Source of the DNA: Rhabdophis nuchalis
Taxonomy: Eukaryota > Chordata > Lepidosauria > Squamata > Natricidae
Length of the DNA: 64,000 nt
Direction of reading: 5' to 3'
Assembly: GCA_039707465.1 (NCBI GenBank)
Contig: CM077644.1
Span: 148,057,962-148,121,961, forward strand
Each line of letters starts with the position of its first letter. Position 1 is the stretch's first letter. A model generated the notes under the pieces. The model was not told the origin of the DNA. It saw only the letters and a list, made by a program, of their open reading frames with translations, and searched no databases. The translations under genes and the position numbers were made by a program. Of this stretch, positions 30,413-42,244 are shown piece after piece.

Positions 30413-30915
30413 AACAGAATGACAGAGATGAAAAGAACCATGTAGGTCATCTAGTCCAACCTCCCAAAGCAGGAGACCCTACACCATTTCTGACAGATGG
30501 CAGTCCAGTCTTTTCTTGAAAGCTTCGAATGATGAAGTTCCCACAACTTCTGAAGGCTGGTTGATTGTTCTCACTGTCAGAAAAATTTCCCTTATCTCTA
30601 GGTTGAATCTCTCCTTGATTAGTTGTTCAGATGGTTGATCCCCTCTTCTCTGTGGCAGCCCCTCAAGTATTGGACCACTGCTATCATGTTTCTCCAGTCC
30701 TTCTCTTCACTAGACTAGCCATGCCCAGTTCCTGTAACGGTTCATCATATGTTTTAGCCTCCAGTCCCCTAATCATCTTTGTTGTTCTTCTCTGCAGTTT
30801 TTCTAGAGTCTCAACATCTTTTTTTTAAATAGTGTGGTGACCAAAACTGAATGCAGTATTCTAGATGTGGTCTTACTAGGGTTTTATAGAGCAGTATTAG
30901 TACCTTATGTGTACT
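30413..30915 (-). mobile_element. CR1 LINE 3' end
   Basis: Antisense of CR1: the tail complement (AGGTCATCTAGTCCAACCTC) is at the left, then codons of the ORF2 C-terminus (complement of RNF.TVR..W...P), and further right TTTTAGCCTCCAGTCCCC. Truncated near 30915. Several frameshifts. Confidence 0.85.
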
Positions 30916-31175
30916 AAACCCAACACTGGAGGTTTTTAAGAAGAGATTGGACAATCATTTGTCTGAAATGGTATACTTGCACCATCACAGCATTGTCATG
31001 TGATGTATCACAGTTCCCACCCCCATTTGCTAAACGGGGAGTGGGTGTAGCCAATGCGTAACGCATCCGGCGGGCCACGAGTTTGGCAGCCCTGGTATAG
31101 AGTTTCCTGCTTGAGCAGGGGTGGTACTACTGTAGAAGACCTCCAAGGTCCCTTCCGGCTCTCTTATTCTGTTGT
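30916..31175 (+). mobile_element. CR1 LINE 3' end, opposite strand, with hAT piece
   Basis: Plus-strand CR1 end, GAGGTTTTTAAGAAGAGATT to GACCTCCAAGGTCCCTTCC, interrupted at 30976-31093. Together with 30413-30915 it forms a tail-out inverted pair of CR1 copies. Confidence 0.8.
30976..31093. mobile_element. Truncated hAT element, family B-like
   Basis: Right end GAGTTTGGCAGCCCTG is intact. The left end is decayed. GGTATA occurs on both sides as a remnant of the target duplication in CR1 sequence. Confidence 0.6.
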
Positions 31176-32408
31176 TCTGAATCTCTTGTGTAACCAGAAG
31201 GCATGATCAGAAAGCATCCTACTGCAGTGTTACATGATTAAAATAAAGAGAAGATTTTTCTCTTACTAAACAACTGTTTATGACACAATGTGCTGAAAAA
31301 TCAGTGCAATGCCTGCTTTACAAAACCCTGTTTTTCTGATTTTAAACAAATAAATTGTCTCAAAAATTCATAACTACAACACGCTGACGAAATAATTATA
31401 TGACCCTAGATTTAGGTACCATGGTGATAAGGACAGCAGGTTTATAAATAGCAAATTGCCTGGTCGCCTGTAGTGAGTGGCAATTGCTTCCAGGTGACAA
31501 GGCAGGGAATATGTTGCAAATTGAAAAGAAATATTTTCCCCACTTTACGTTGTCACTATGCCATCCCTATTTGCATTTTTAATTACACGAATACACTGCT
31601 AAATTTAATTCTATCATTATTTCTCATACTGTGACCTGATGTTCCGTTTGCAAATGCAATAATAGAACAATAGCACATTTATGACACTGCAATAAAGGTA
31701 AGCAATTTGAATTATTTATTTGTCACTGTCTCTAACAGATCATCAATGAGATTAGAAAGGTAAAACCCATTAAAACTGGGGCATAACATATTTATTATTT
31801 TTTAAAGTTCCATTAAGGTATTGATTTTTTCCCCTGCACTAGATGAATATGCTTTCCCCTCTGGAAATACATTTAAAATTTAACCTCAAAGCTTCAGTGC
31901 TGAACTATCTCAGGTCCCAGACCTGAGGCCTTCCAGTAGGGGATGCCTATATGATTGGATGGTCTTCCTCCTCTGATATTGGAGACAAATAGGAAATCAA
32001 ACAGAAGATACTGCCACAAAAATCTCAGCTTCTGGTTCCAGGTAAATGGAAAAAGGCCCTTCTCATTAACAGGGAAGGGTAAATGAAAATTTCCTTCTGC
32101 TCAATTGATATGAGAACATTAGAGTGCACTAAGATAAGCACAAAGATTTGAGATTACTGTAGTAAAAAAAATAAACCAAACCCTACAAACCACAGATTTA
32201 CTTCAAAAAAAAAAGTGACGTAACTTCAAAAATATTATGCATGCTTCAAATTAATCCTGTTCCCCCTCTATCGAAAAGCACTTATTCTTACTAGAACATG
32301 AAAAGAAAATTGAAGTCTTTAAAGATCAAACAGTATAATAATATTGATAACGTCCAGCAAAGGGATATGTAATTCTCCAACCAGTTCTTGAGAAGAGGGG
32401 TTTTTATT
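31176..32408. other. No recognised gene or element
   Basis: 1.2 kb of AT-rich unassigned sequence. Short frames have no family resemblance. Confidence 0.45.
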
Positions 32409-32410
32409 TT

Positions 32411-32660
32411 GTTGTTGTTAGTTGCAAAGTCATGTCCAATCCCTCACGACCCCATGGACAATGTTCCTCCAGGCCTTCCTGTCCTCTACCATCCTCTGGA
32501 GTCCATTTAAGCTCATGCCTACTGCTACAGTGACTCCATCCAGCCACCTCATTTTCTGTCGTTCCCTTTTTCTTTTGCCCTCAATCTTTCCCAGCATTAG
32601 GCTCTTCTCCAGTGAGTCCTTCCTTCTCATTAGGTGGCCAAAGTCTTTGAGTTTTTGGTT
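32411..32660 (-). mobile_element. Bov-B LINE ORF2 C-terminal fragment
   Basis: The minus-strand frame 32430-32630 reads SLMLGKIEGKRKRERQKM, RWLDGVTVAV and MVEDRKAWRNIVHGVV, the Bov-B end. No stop within the retained 66 codons. Confidence 0.9.
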
Positions 32661-33302
32661 TTATATACATACATAAACCCAACCTGTTTAAGTCATCTTA
32701 TTTTGGAGAAAGAATACAGATAAAGATATTTTTGGGGCTATTTTTATGTCATTTCTAAGGCTTAATTAAAATGATGACTGGTATAGCTAACAAAGGCATT
32801 TTGCTAGATCTGGGGGCGACTGTGTTTTTGTCCCCTTCCTTAAATTAATACAATAATGTCACTGCAACTTCACTGGACTTTCTGATTCTTTCCATTGGTC
32901 TCTCAGACAGTGGCGATTCAGAGCAGAATCCCATAGAACAGGAAGAAATGAACTCACAAAGGTTTTTATAGAATTCAACACCAGTATTTCTTGACAAAAT
33001 GCATCAAGCAGCATATGGCACAAAATGGGGGCGAATAGAGGTGTTCTAAAAAACCGAGTCGATATTTTGATCAAACTTCAGCTTAAACTTAATCTGACAG
33101 CTCAGAGATTTCAGTTAGACGCTATCAAACTGTCAAACCAGTCATTTCCTTTTCTGAGGGAAAAGCGATAAGAGTTATGAAATGGTGATCTAGATCGGTG
33201 GTAGAATGTGAAGTTTTTGATCCATTCTAATTTTTGACCAGCTTTTGGGTTTTTTTAAGGGTTGGTTTTTGAAATCTTATTAATTTCAAGCAGAACAGGA
33301 CA
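32661..33302. other. No recognised gene or element
   Basis: Unassigned. Confidence 0.4.
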
Positions 33303-33310
33303 CACTAAGG

Positions 33311-33683
33311 CAGTGATGGCTAAGCTTTTTTGGCTCACGTGCCAAAAGCGGTGGGACCACAGGGTTGGGCGTGCATGGGCGTGCCACACTCATAATGCTC
33401 TGTGCACGACCCCCTGCTTTTGGTGTGCTTTTTTCACCCTCCCCAGGCTCCAGAGGCTTCCTAGGAGCCTGGGGAGGGTGAAAACAGCGTCCCCCCCACC
33501 TCCAGAGGCTTCAGGAGCTTCCCTAAAGCCTCCAGAGGGTGAAAAACGGCCTCAAAAGAAGGCCTAAATCAGCTGGCTAGTGCACACATGCACGCTGGAG
33601 CTGACAGGGCAACGCCTCGCATGCCCTAAGAAATGGTTTTGTGTGCCACCTGTGGCACCCGTGCCATAGGTTCGCCATCACTG
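33311..33683. mobile_element. Non-autonomous hAT element, family G
   Basis: Starts CAGTGATGGCTAAGC and ends GGTTCGCCATCACTG. Flanks CACTAAGG (33303-33310) and GACTAAGG (33684-33691) match at 7 of 8. The centre has an inverted CTCCCCAGGCTC / GAGCCTGGGGAG hairpin at about 33438-33478. Confidence 0.9.
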
Positions 33684-33854
33684 GACTAAGGCAAGATGTT
33701 CCATGGAATTGGCTTGTGATTAAAATCAGATATTTTGGATAAAGGATGTATCATTCTGGGAAAGTTAGTCTAAATCATGGAATTAGTGGGGGTGGCCTCA
33801 AAAATTAAGATGGGTGACCAGTTCTGAATCTATGCTGTTTTCTTACACACCCAC

Positions 33855-33903
33855 ACACTCACATTTGCGAACCTGTAGGGAAGGGAAGTAAATACCACCC
33901 CTG
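33855..33903. mobile_element. Truncated hAT right end, family C
   Basis: TTTGCGAACCTGTAGGGAAG to AATACCACCCCTG is the right terminus of family C (compare 7672-7879 in reverse). The left part is missing. Confidence 0.65.
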
Positions 33904-34050
33904 GTCCTGGTGTAAGCCAAAGTACCATTAAGGGTTGTCAGAAATAATAAAATATCTGTTTTAACTTTGATCAAATAAACCAAAATTATATTCCTAACTT
34001 TTACTTCCAGCAATTTTAATCTTTAGTTCATTCAAGTAATGTTGTAGATA

Positions 34051-34185
34051 CAGAGGTTCCCAAACTTGGCAACTTTAAGACTTGTGGACTTCAACTCCCA
34101 GAATTCTCCAGCCAGCAGAGCTGGCTGGAGAATTCTGGGACTTGAAGTCCACAAGTCTTAAAGTTGCCAAGTTTGGGAACCTCTG
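34051..34185. mobile_element. Foldback hAT element, family E
   Basis: Starts CAGAGGTTCCCAAACTTGGC and ends with its reverse complement. The arms carry CTCCCAGAATTCTCCAGCC. The target duplication is imperfect (TGTAGATA / TTGTAGAA). One of the most symmetric copies. Confidence 0.9.
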
Positions 34186-34354
34186 TTGTAGAACTTGATT
34201 TTTTTTAACCCCTTCTCATAAGTGTCGTCCAATTTTTAACACAACCCTTTTATAAGTCTAATATAAAAGCTTTATCCAGTTAATTTTCTTGTTTTGTAAT
34301 CCCCTTTCGATTTTTGTCCAATGTCTTTTGGAATGATCACCTCAACCATTTTGT

Positions 34355-34995
34355 TTCCACCTCAACATCAAAACTGAATGCTTAGAGACTAGCATCACCT
34401 AAAGAAGGTGGACATTTTTCGGTATCTGGGATCCAACCCCCAAGGCAACGGTGACATCAATGGCAAGGTGCAAGCAAGGGTGAATGCAGCCTAGATGTAT
34501 TGGTGAGAACTCGCTGGTAGGCTATGTGACAGATGAATGTCAACCCATCTTAAATCTTAATAAGACAACCATCCACTTGGTTGCATGATATGATACTGAA
34601 TGCTGGCAGCAACAACAGGGACCAAAAGCTATTTCCATGCTATGGAAATGCAAACTCTCTGTTGGATATCAGGCATCTCCCTTCTTGACCATATCACAAA
34701 TGACACCATTTGCCAACATTTTGGTGTGGCGCCAATTATAGAGAAGATGAGAGAAGGCCGGTTCTGCTATGGACATGTCCTGGGAGCAGCACCTTCCACC
34801 ATTGAGACTACCTACCAACTAAAAGTCAATGGCTGACGATCTTGCAGGCACCTAAAACAGAGATAGGAAGTTACCATCAACAGAGATATGCAAGCCACAG
34901 ACCTGCACCCTGGAGACACAGCTGATCATGCAAAGTGGTGCGCAATTATCCGAAAAGTGGAGACTGCACTTGCAGAAATATGCTAGGAAGAAAAA
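34355..34995 (+). mobile_element. RTE-like LINE C-terminal remnant
   Basis: The frame 34600-34836 reads WISGISLLDHITNDTICQHF, APIIEKMREGR, YGHVLGA and YQLKVNG, a carboxy-terminal region typical of RTE-like LINEs after the reverse transcriptase. A stop at 34834 precedes a further RPRG-like segment and an NRDMQATDLHPGD block. Truncated on both sides. Confidence 0.7.
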
Positions 34996-36092
34996 AGAAG
35001 AAGATACCAATGTCTTTTGTATGTCCAATGAAACATATTTTCCATGTCATTCTTGTAGCATGTTTAAAGATCCATTTTCAGTGTCAGCTTTGTCTCTATC
35101 ATAACAGATAAAAGTTGTTCCTTTTCTACCGTGTTTTTCAAAACATTTTTTGGACCCAGGCTAGCCATTGAAGCAAATATCACTATTGACTTTGTTTATA
35201 TTAATTTCTGATTCAATTTTTCAAAATTACCTTCAGCATTTCCAATGTTATAATATTTGCTGTCGTTCCATAACTGTTAATCAAGTTCATGTATTCTTCT
35301 TTAATTAAAATATTTAGTTCCCTCCAGTTTCCTCCAGATGAAATTATTTATCTCTTTTATGATCTACTTTTCCACAGGAAAGATTCTTATAATTAATTCT
35401 AAATTTCTAATTTCAAATTTATCTGGATCCTTTATTCATTTATAACTCTCCTTCTCTCCCTCCCTCTCCCCTTTCTTAATTAGCGTTCTTAATTGGCTTT
35501 TTGATGTTTATTTCAATTTTTCAAAGTTCTTAAGCTTATAGTTATTTTTTCTTTCATTAAAGATTGAACACCCAGTGTTTTCAGACTTGTCAATCCAAAG
35601 GTTTCTAATAGCTGAAAAATAATTAGTAAGTAATGTCTGAAAAAGAAAATGTAAGCTTAGTGTCCTTTGAGAGGCACTGACTGCCACTTGAGCAAGATGC
35701 CTATTCCCACATCTCATAATGCTCAAAACCCACTTGAGGTTGCTGTCCTGCAGTCTCCTCATAAGGACCAAATGTGGGGAGCATTGGTAGATGATCTCCA
35801 GAGATTTCTCTGGAGAAGATCGAAGAACCAATCTTCTCACTAGCTACCTCATTAGCTAGGTAGTTGTTCTTCACCATAGTCATCAACTTCATTTTTTCAA
35901 AGAGCCATCTTCAGTCTGTCATTTCTTCCTCTGGAATTCCCCACTTGCAAAATCCTGAAAGAAAAAAAAAGCAATTGGAAGCAATGGTTGCCTCAATACA
36001 CAACACCTTCAAGATTAATCTATGGTAGAAAGGTTTAGGAAGACAGAACAATATAGGGAAAGTGCATTGGAATGCCTACAACTTAATATACG
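34996..36092. other. No recognised gene or element
   Basis: 1.1 kb of unassigned sequence. Minus-strand frames at 35508-35892 have no family resemblance. Confidence 0.45.
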
Positions 36093-37405
36093 TAGTTGTC
36101 AACTTACAACAGTTTCATGACCATTCAAGTTAGTACAGCACTGCAAAAAGTGACTTATTGATGACTGATTTTTCACATTTATGACCATTGCAGCATCCCC
36201 ATTCCCCATGTTACACGATAAAAATTCAGAAGCTTGGCAACTGACTCATATTTATGACAGTTTCAGTGTCCTGGGATCATGTAATCACCTTTTGCAACCT
36301 TCTGACAAGCAAAGTCAATGGGGAAGCCAAATTCGCTTAACAACGGTGTTACTAACTTAACAACTGTTCACTTAACAACTAACAGAATAACAGAATAACA
36401 AAAATGGGAGGGATTTTGGAGGTCTTCTAGTCCAATCTCCTGCTCAGGCAGGAATATCATTTCATACAAATGATAGTATAATCTCTGCTTAAAAACTTCC
36501 AGTGTTGGAGCATTCACAACTTCTGGAGGCATGTTGTTCCACTGATTAATTATTTTAACTGTCAGGAAATTTCTCTTTAGTTCTAAATTGCTTTTCTCCA
36601 CCAATTGCTTCTTGTTCTTGTTTCCACCAATTGCTTCTTGTTCTACCCTCAGGTGCTTTGGAGAATAGTTTGACTCCCTCTTCTTTGTGGCAACCCCTGA
36701 GATATTGGAACACTGTCATCATGTCACCCTTAGTCCTTCTTTTCATTAAACTAGGCATACCCAGTTCCTCCAACCGTTCTTTATATGTTTTAGCCTCCAC
36801 TCCCCTAATCATTTTTGTTGCTTTTCTCTGGACTCTTTCTAGGATCTCAACATCTTTTTACAATATGGTGACCAAAAATGGATGCACTATTCCAAGTGTG
36901 GTCTTACCAAGGCATTATAAAGTGGTATTGACACTTCATGTGATCTTGATTCTATCCCTCTATTAATGTAGCTTAGAATTGTGTTGGCTTTTTTGGCAGC
37001 AGCAGCAGCAGCACACTCCTGGCTCATATTTAAGTGATAGACATCAAGATCCCTCTCACCATTACTGCTATTGACCCAGGTACCACCTATCGTATACCCA
37101 TGCATTTAGGGGTTTTTTTTGGCCTAGATGTAGAACCTTACTTTTTCACCATTGAATTTCATTTTGTTAGAGACCACTCACTGTTCAAGTCTATCAAGAT
37201 CCTTCTGTACCTTAAGCCTATCTTCTGGAGCGACAGCTATTCCTGCCACCTTGATGTTGTCTGCAACTCTGATGAGTTCCCCATCTATTCTTTCATCCAA
37301 ATCACGGATGATGTTGAAGAGTACTGGGCCCAACTCACTTAACAAATGTCTCACTTAGCAACATAAATGTTGGGCTCAATTGTAGTCATAAATCAAGAAG
37401 TATCT
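36093..37405. mobile_element. TA-flanked DNA transposon, family T, split by CR1
   Basis: The left half is 36093-36378 (GTCAACTTACAACAG to CACTTAACAA) and the right half about 37335-37405 (TCACTTAGCAACATAAATG to GTATCTGTAAT). The CR1 at 36379-37334 sits between two copies of CACTTAACAA. Confidence 0.75.
36379..37334 (-). mobile_element. CR1 LINE, C-terminal third of ORF2
   Basis: On the minus strand, frames 36887-37105, 36555-36812 and 36368-36604 read in order IPLYNALVRPHLE, then KTYKERLEELGMPSLMKRR and GDMMTVFQYL, LFSKAPEGRTRSN, then NLELKRNFLTVKIINQWN and MPPEVVNAPTLEVFK, the classic CR1 carboxy-terminus. The tail is GTTATTCTGTTATTCTGTT. A duplication of the KQEAIGG codons and frameshifts make it non-functional. 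At almost 1 kb it is one of the best-preserved CR1 copies here. Confidence 0.9.
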
Positions 37406-38494
37406 GTAATGTTGATTGGCATTTAGCACTCCCCCTCTCTCTCACCCCCCCCAAAGGATGAAACTGCCGCAGTTTATCCATTTTTTGTTCTAAGCAAGAT
37501 GCTGATAGAATGCATTCCTAAGCAGCAATGGCTAATTCACAAGGATCAAAAGTCCCTTTTGCTCCTGGCCCCCAAGGGGAAGATCTCTAATGTGACAACC
37601 ATTTTGGTCTCTGCTGTCAAAACCCAGCAAGTGCTACAATCGAGAACCTGATATATAAATTACACCTGGCCTCAGGCAAGTTGCAAGCCTGCAATAGATT
37701 GCATTGACTTGTCACAGTGCAGCTGCTGGTGCATCTTGCAAATGACAAATCTTCCGAGAAAGGCCAGTTGCTTATTGCTGGATTCATTTCCATCTCATAA
37801 AAGGGAACTGCTAGAAATAGTTCCAGATAAAAACACTAAAATCGAACCGTTCGCAGACATGTCAACTGAGGAATGAATGAATGAATTCATTTCTCCCTCC
37901 TGAGATATATTACAGCTCCTAGAGTCATTCAGCACGTTCATGTAAGAGCTAGGGGTATTTTCATCCAACTTTGGGGTTTGCTCATTTTCGTGCAATGGTT
38001 AGAATTCCCCCCCCCCCCCCCCACAAAACCAGGGCTTAATATTAGATGACAAACGTTTTGAACTGTTGTGTGGGTGGAATAGTTGTCATTGCTGCTTCAT
38101 TTTTTTCCCTATTAAAAAGGTGAGAGTTTCTTTTTATAAGTTCTAAAGCACCACTTATGTTGGCTACAGAGCAGCTGGAAAAGATGTCGATGCTGCTGCG
38201 TTTCTCCCCAAGATGACCATTGAGCAACACTATAAAAGCAAGGAAAGATTAAACCCATATTTTAAACACATTTGAAAAAAAGAGGGGAGAAGGGGAAGAA
38301 AATGCCATGATCAACGTCAAGGGGAGCTCCTTATGTAAGCAAATGTTGTACCAGTTCCAAATATTGTTCCAGGTCTTTTCCTCAAGGCCAAGCAAAGGAG
38401 GGAAATGGTAATTGCTTTCTTTGGCCCTGCTAAAGGCTTTACCCACCACCCTGCCTAGTTGCCAATGGCACAACAATCATTTTCTGGGGGAGGC
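37406..38494. other. No recognised gene or element
   Basis: Unassigned. A C-homopolymer of about 16 lies at 38007-38022. Confidence 0.45.
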
Positions 38495-38610
38495 ACAGAT
38501 TTATTGATTTCATTTATTTATTTACAGGATTTATATGACTGCCTATTCCATAAAATGACTCTAGGAGGCTCACAACAATCTATAAAAACACGGTTAAAAA
38601 CAAAAGTCTT
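38495..38610 (-). mobile_element. L2/CR1-type LINE 3' tail
   Basis: Complement of a LINE 3' end: (TTTA)n, then GACTGCCTATTCCATAAAATG and GAGGCTCACAACAATC. No coding part. Confidence 0.55.
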
Positions 38611-39227
38611 CTCCCTCCCTGTGATGATGTCAACCTGACTCACCTCTCTCCCACTGCAACTTTAATTTCCAAACAAGTTTCCTGCTGTGGCTTGAAAGCC
38701 ATTTCCTCTATGTTATCTCAAGTGCTTTGGACTACTTTAGTTGGAATGCGCTACCACTTCCTTGCAGGCTAGCCCTGGTGGCTCATGGGCTACCTTGCTG
38801 GGGGAAGGAACGTCCCTTTAAGTGAAATGACAATTGTCTTTATCTGTTTATATTGTACCCTAATCCTAATCCTGGTACATAAAAGTTTGCTGGCTCAAAA
38901 GCTAGCAGAAGATTTAAAAACAAAACAATTTCCTTCCTTCATCTAGTTAAGTAGCTTTCCATAGATAACTGAATGCCTTTCCCCCCCACATCAGTGTTCC
39001 TTTGTTTTGTTTTTCAAATCATTTGTGATAAAAGGGTTTTACTACCATATTATGAAACTACCGCCAATAATCATCTGCAACCTCTGAGGAGGAAATCAAA
39101 AAGACAGTTGCGACTGCATAACAAAAGCCCACTTTTGCATGTGCATCACTGTTGCCTACATATATTAAGGAGCAGGGCTTCAGTCACAACAATGACAGCT
39201 GCCACTCTGAACTTTATTGAGCCATTC
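38611..39227. other. No recognised gene or element
   Basis: Unassigned. Confidence 0.4.
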
Positions 39228-39235
39228 CTGTAGAC

Positions 39236-39675
39236 CAGTGCTTCTCAATTATTTTCTGTCATGCCCCCCTAGGAAGAGGAAAACATTTCGCGCGCCCCCG
39301 CGCGACTGTAAATAGTATCATCCGTGTCTAAAAGTCACACGGGCGGGTTTGGCTAATCAGGATAGAGCATCATGTCTATCCAATCGGGTCTGTTCTCCTC
39401 GAAAGGGAGGAGCATGCGCAGTCACATGTACTGGCTTAATGCTCACTATCGATGCAAATGTCAGCAGCGGTAGCCCGATTTCTTTAGCAAGTTTGATTAA
39501 TTGGGGCAGCGTTATGTTTCACAGGAGAAGGTCCTTGTCAGCATCTGACTGGATACAGAGACATAAACACGGGGCTTGGCTTGTTATGACAGTGTTTGCC
39601 GAGGTCAAACGCGCGCCCCTTTACGGAGCCTCACGCCCCCCCTGGGGGGCGCGCCCCACTATTTGAGAAGCACTG
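39236..39675. mobile_element. CpG-rich hAT element, family H
   Basis: Starts CAGTGCTTCTCAATTATT and ends TATTTGAGAAGCACTG. Perfect 8-bp duplication CTGTAGAC at 39228-39235 and 39676-39683. Near each end lies a GCGCGCCCC block. CpG dinucleotides are still frequent, which suggests a fairly recent insertion. No transposase. Confidence 0.93.
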
Positions 39676-39683
39676 CTGTAGAC

Positions 39684-40300
39684 ACTGCTGCTCACTGTTC
39701 TCTTTTACATGAGTTAGAACAGGATGGAGTGAATATACAGTATGTGGCTGTTTAAGAAGGGGGTTTAACTCTGTTGGAATACATGTTGGAATGTATTTTG
39801 TACTGCAACAACTACAGAAATATTCAGCCATTAGATGGCAGTGTTTGTAAATTTGTTAGGTATAATCTAAGAGATATACTCTATGGTCCTTTTTTCCTGG
39901 GGAGAGTTTCTTGTTCCAGTTAAAATAGTTAAGCAGCAATGCCCGTGGTGACTGTACACTTTATTTGATCTGTAGGGCTATACAATAAACAGAATTTCTA
40001 ACAAACTCCAATTAATAGATTACAAGTGCACAGGAAGGAATCCTCCCAATGCTCCTGCTCAGCACAACCCCATCACTCATTCTTGGCCCCAACAGTCTAT
40101 TTCCTGAATATGGTTCAGTAGAATACTGGAGAGGCAGTGGTTGAATTAGCAGTAGCAATAGCAATAGCTATTATTATTTCTTTTATTCATTAAACATGAA
40201 ACTCTGTCAAGTGAACATTTAAAGATGTGTCACAAATACCATTGACTGGTGCTAATGGTTGATACGGGTTGCTGCCAGCGTCCTAGGTATCAACCAAGTA
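39684..40300. other. No confident feature
   Basis: Unassigned, apart from a (AGCAAT)n patch at 40148-40170 that resembles SINE tails. Confidence 0.4.
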
Positions 40301-40309
40301 TCTTCTTAA

Positions 40310-40995
40310 AATAGATGATCCTAATAGCACAGTTTTTTTGCAGTTCCGCTCGTGTTATTGCAGGAAGCTGCAATTTATTGATGTGTTTTGTAAAATTGTT
40401 GGACATGGTACCAAGTGCCCCAATGACAATGGGTTGCACTGTTACATGTTTCATCCATAATTACATAGTTTCGATGGCCAGGTTGCGATATTTCGTCATT
40501 TTTTCCCAGTTCTTTTTCTTTGACTCTGGTGTCTTCGGATATAGCGATATCAATAAATACTGTGAAATCTGGCGTGTTGTGTTCCAAATGACGATCTGTG
40601 TGAATTCTAGAGCAGGGGTCTCCAACCTTTGCAACTTTAAGTCTGAAGGACTTCAACTCTCAGACCTCTCCAGCCAGCTTTGCTGGCTGGAGAATTCTGG
40701 GAGCTGAAGTCCTTCAGACTTAAAGTTGCAAAGGTTGGAGACCCCTGCTCTAGACTTAAAGTTGCAAAGGTTGGAGACCCCTGTTCTAGAGGACCAGAGC
40801 AATTTAACTTCTTCATTTTCTATGGCTTCCTCTATTTTATGGTCCCACCAGTTCTTGTCTACTGGCAAATACTATTTCTTGCAGATCTTCCAATGCACCA
40901 GTGTTGCTACTTTGTCATGCTGCTGCTTGTAGTCAGTCTGTGCAATCTTCAACTTCTTTGCATAGGCAGCACTTATTGTCTTCTCAATTCTGGCA
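40310..40995 (-). mobile_element. R4-like LINE C-terminus, split by hAT
   Basis: On the minus strand, frames at 40872-41057, 40653-40868 and 40375-40656 read AQTDYKQQHDKVATLVHWKI, then WWDHKIEEAIENEEVKLLW, then HNTPDFTVFIDIAISED and a CHWGTWYHV block. This order (NE..K.LW followed by PD...(I/V)DIA) is the carboxy-terminal restriction-like endonuclease region of R2/R4-type LINEs. Frameshifts and the hAT insertion inactivate it. Confidence 0.7.
40613..40783. mobile_element. Foldback hAT element with duplicated right end
   Basis: Starts CAGGGGTCTCCAACCTTTGC. Two right ends occur: one finishing at 40747 and a second at 40783, each preceded by AGACTTAAAGTTGCAAAGGT. The perfect 8-bp duplication TTCTAGAG matches only the outer end (40605-40612 and 40784-40791). 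So the terminal ~36 bp were duplicated before or during insertion. Confidence 0.93.
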
Positions 40996-40999
40996 TCAT

Positions 41000-41240
41000 C
41001 ATCATCGTTGTTGTTGTTATTTACTGCTCCATAGTGCTTTACAGCTCTATACAGCACTCTCCTGGCTGTTTACAATGTCAGCCTCTTGCTTATTGTCACC
41101 AATCTCGGTCCTCATTTTACCAACCTCTGAAAGGATGGAAGGCTGAGTCAGCCTTGAGCCCATTAGGATTGAACTCCAGGCTGTGGGCAGATTTAGCCTG
41201 CAATACAGCATTTTAATCACTGGACCACCTTGGCTCCTTA
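41000..41240 (-). mobile_element. tRNA-headed SINE with LINE-like tail
   Basis: Antisense SINE: CTCCATAGTGCTTTACAGC, GGAAGGCTGAGTCAGCCTTG and a head ending GGACCACCTTGGCTCC, related to 14079-14312. Abuts the R4-like LINE. Confidence 0.75.
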
Positions 41241-41504
41241 GGAGGAGAACAAGCAAGATCTATCCTCAACCATCCTTTTAAGAGAAAAACAGTGCTGGGT
41301 GTGAAAGATCAAGAATTCCAAGGCCAGGAAGGAACGGGCAAAATCACCACCAAAATAATAATAAAAAGTAAAAAGTATGGCTATGCTAAGCCCTTTGTCA
41401 GCAAGAAACCTGTAATGCCCCCATTGGGAACACAACAGACCAGCAGTATCCATCGGCTGTTGCTGCTTCTGTCAAAACACAAAATAATTACTTTTATAAA
41501 AAGC
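41241..41504. other. No recognised gene or element
   Basis: Unassigned. Confidence 0.35.
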
Positions 41505-41815
41505 CTGGAAATACTTTGTGGATTTTGCTGAAAATGGATAGAAATGAACTGGTGGTTTCTGGGGTTTATCAATTAATAAGGGCTGCATATAGAGAAAGGA
41601 ACTTTCATTACGTAATTTTGAAGGGGGAAATTATATCAAATATGTCTATAACTGCTTGTACAGAAGACCAGAAGTTGCTTTTTAAGCACCTTCTTCTCTT
41701 TGTTCACTTTCTATTGTTTTCAATACTTTTTGTTTTTCTTTCTTTCTCTTCTTTTTTTTTGTTTTTATCTTTTAACTTTGTAAAAGTTTAATAACATTGA
41801 ATTAAAAACACAAAA
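41505..41815 (+). mobile_element. Possible LINE-1 3' end
   Basis: AT/T-rich tail with TTTTAACTTTGTAAAAGTTT and TTGAATTAAAAACAC resembles the 3' untranslated ends of squamate L1 copies. No coding block is recognisable, so this is tentative. Confidence 0.35.
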
Positions 41816-42240
41816 AATGATTAGATAATGCTGCTTACATCATTCTGCCCCTCTTGCAGATGTTTTGTGTGCCTTTTCCAGTTTAAATTCATCTTCTCTG
41901 CTATACCAATCTGGATATTGTATCTTTTTTAATGCTCTTATTCTCCTCCAAACAATGACTAAAACGGGGTGGAGCTGTAGTTTCATAGAGCTGGCAAACC
42001 TGTGGAAGAAAGAATAACACAGATTTCAGTCAAGTATCTGTGGTAAATGCAGAATCTTAAAAGCTGTAAGTATTTCCCAGCTTCCTTTATGATACGTTCA
42101 TTAAGGTGGGGGCCTTTGAAACATGTTTTCCCAGAGGTCCCCTCCCCTGGACTGAACTACTGATTTGTCAATTGACTCAACTCCAGTTTTCTCAGGTTTC
42201 GTCATATCCCTCACCCAAGTGCAGCTAGTCAGCTATTATG
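41816..42240. other. No recognised gene or element
   Basis: Unassigned. Confidence 0.35.
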
Positions 42241-42244
42241 CTGG

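Noticed and set aside
39349..39666. 105-residue open frame in CpG-rich sequence, possibly a CpG-island exon
   Set aside because: The whole frame is inside the 39236-39675 hAT element with perfect ends; the CpG content belongs to the element.
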